From Cytophagales bacterium (GTDB lineage Bacteria; Bacteroidota; Bacteroidia; Cytophagales; Cytophagaceae), in contig JANYCO010000558.1 of the NCBI GenBank assembly GCA_025360235.1, positions 1 through 6,085 of the forward strand: a stretch of 6,085 nucleotides of DNA. The letters run 5' to 3'. Below, one piece after another: positions 5,617 to 6,085 of the stretch (positions within the stretch are counted from its first letter, which is position 1; each line of letters opens with the position of its first letter). The position numbers and the translations under genes are program-made. The notes beneath the pieces were generated by a model. The model was not told the DNA's origin. It was given only the letters and a program-made list of their open reading frames with translations, and searched no databases.

Positions 5617-5624
5617 TAAAGATA
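5617..5624 (-). promoter_or_regulatory. Candidate -7 box for the 169-residue lipoprotein gene
   Basis: The minus strand reads TATCTTTA, identical to the octamer before the cmk operon. It lies 15 bases ahead of the ATG, which would leave a very short leader of about 10 bases. A -33 element is not apparent. Confidence 0.3.
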
Positions 5625-5641
5625 TTTTATTCAGAATAAAA
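5625..5641. repeat. Perfect A/T-rich palindrome between cysQ and the lipoprotein gene
   Basis: TTTTATTC and GAATAAAA flank a single central base. The palindrome abuts the candidate -7 box at 5617-5624 on its upstream side and ends three bases before the stop codon of the cysQ-like gene. It could be an operator in the promoter spacer or a weak 3'-end hairpin for cysQ. Confidence 0.4.
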
Positions 5642-5643
5642 GA

Positions 5644-6085
5644 TTAATTCCAACCTGTACATAGGAAACCTCCATTCAAAAGAGATTCTTTGTTGTACGT
5701 AAATTCATTTCCTGATTGATTAAACATTTTACCTCCTGCAGCCTCAAGCACAGCTTGCCCTGCTGCTGTATCCCATTCCATTGTTGGACCACTACGGAAA
5801 TAAAGGTCTGCTTTACCTTCAGCAAGCAAACAAAATTTAAGCGAACTTCCAATTGATGTTTTATCAATAATGTCATAATTATTTAATACCGCAGCATCTT
5901 CCGGTGATGCATGTGAACGGCTCCCTACGGCCACCAACTTTGTTTTCTTCTGATTTGTTTTAATATCAGATTTTTTACCCCCTTCAATTTTATAAGCAGT
6001 TTTTCCTACAACTCCTACATATAAAATATCCAAAACCGGAGCATAGATAACGCCAATTACGGGTTTGTTATTTTGTAGAAAAGCA
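5644..6085 (-). CDS. cysQ: 3'(2'),5'-bisphosphate nucleotidase CysQ-like, C-terminal part (cut by window edge)
   Basis: The frame stays open to the last base, so the start lies beyond the right edge; about 146 residues are visible of an expected 250-270. A TTG codon at 6031-6033 is internal, because the residues before it (NKPVIGVIYAPV) are family sequence. The key feature is GPTMEWDTAAGQAVLEAAGG, whose WDTAAG aspartate is a metal ligand in the inositol monophosphatase superfamily. FRSGPT just before it and the ending ESLLNGGFLC also resemble E. coli CysQ. CysQ removes a phosphate from PAP (and PAPS), relieving the product formed in sulfate assimilation and sulfotransfer. The N-terminal metal motifs (GEE and DPIDGT type) are off-window and cannot be checked. 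An inositol monophosphatase relative is the main alternative. Confidence 0.88.
   Translation of the reverse strand, partial: AFLQNNKPVIGVIYAPVLDILYVGVVGKTAYKIEGGKKSDIKTNQKKTKLVAVGSRSHASPEDAAVLNNYDIIDKTSIGSSLKFCLLAEGKADLYFRSGPTMEWDTAAGQAVLEAAGGKMFNQSGNEFTYNKESLLNGGFLCTGWN

Noticed and set aside
6031..6033. TTG as the start of the CysQ-like gene
   Set aside because: The frame is open to 6085 and residues before it (PVIGVIYAPV) are typical of the family, so the codon is internal and the gene is truncated by the window.

Overview
The window looks like chromosomal DNA of an AT-rich member of the Bacteroidota, most likely of the Cytophagia/Chitinophagia/Sphingobacteriia type. This rests on three things: start codons preceded by A/T-rich leaders with little Shine-Dalgarno sequence, -7 boxes of the Bacteroidota form TAnnTTTR upstream of several genes, and proteins whose motifs (IspH, Cmk, ornithine aminotransferase) read like Bacteroidota versions. 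The species cannot be named from the sequence.

Layout. Positions 1-91 hold a tandem array of short hairpins, terminator-like on the + strand, that runs off the left edge. Positions 92-2412 (- strand) form a tight cluster. In transcription order it is a 42-residue lipoprotein missed by length-limited ORF calling, cytidylate kinase (cmk), IspH (last step of the MEP isoprenoid pathway) and a DUF502 membrane protein. cmk and ispH overlap by four bases (ATGA) and the other gaps are 10 and 20 bp, so this is probably one operon. Positions 2413-2652 are a divergent intergenic region with candidate promoters both ways and a possible 33-codon ORF. Ornithine aminotransferase (rocD) follows at 2653-3888 (+), then a xylose-type periplasmic sugar-binding protein at 4050-5063 (+) with no transporter genes beside it. 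After a short convergent gap with a small hairpin come a 169-residue lipoprotein with two C-terminal membrane segments (5092-5601, -) and the C-terminal part of a CysQ-type 3'(2'),5'-bisphosphate nucleotidase, cut by the right edge (5644-6085, -).

The genes serve separate housekeeping roles: nucleotide metabolism, isoprenoid precursors, arginine/ornithine catabolism, sugar binding and PAP recycling. rocD and the sugar-binding gene carry nearly the same 14-bp promoter core at exactly the same distance from their start codons, which suggests the same basal promoter type.

I see no defence system, mobile element, CRISPR array, tRNA or rRNA. The least explained items are the terminal hairpin array, the two small ORFs at 2284-2412 and 2481-2582, the orphan sugar-binding protein and the unassigned lipoprotein with membrane segments.
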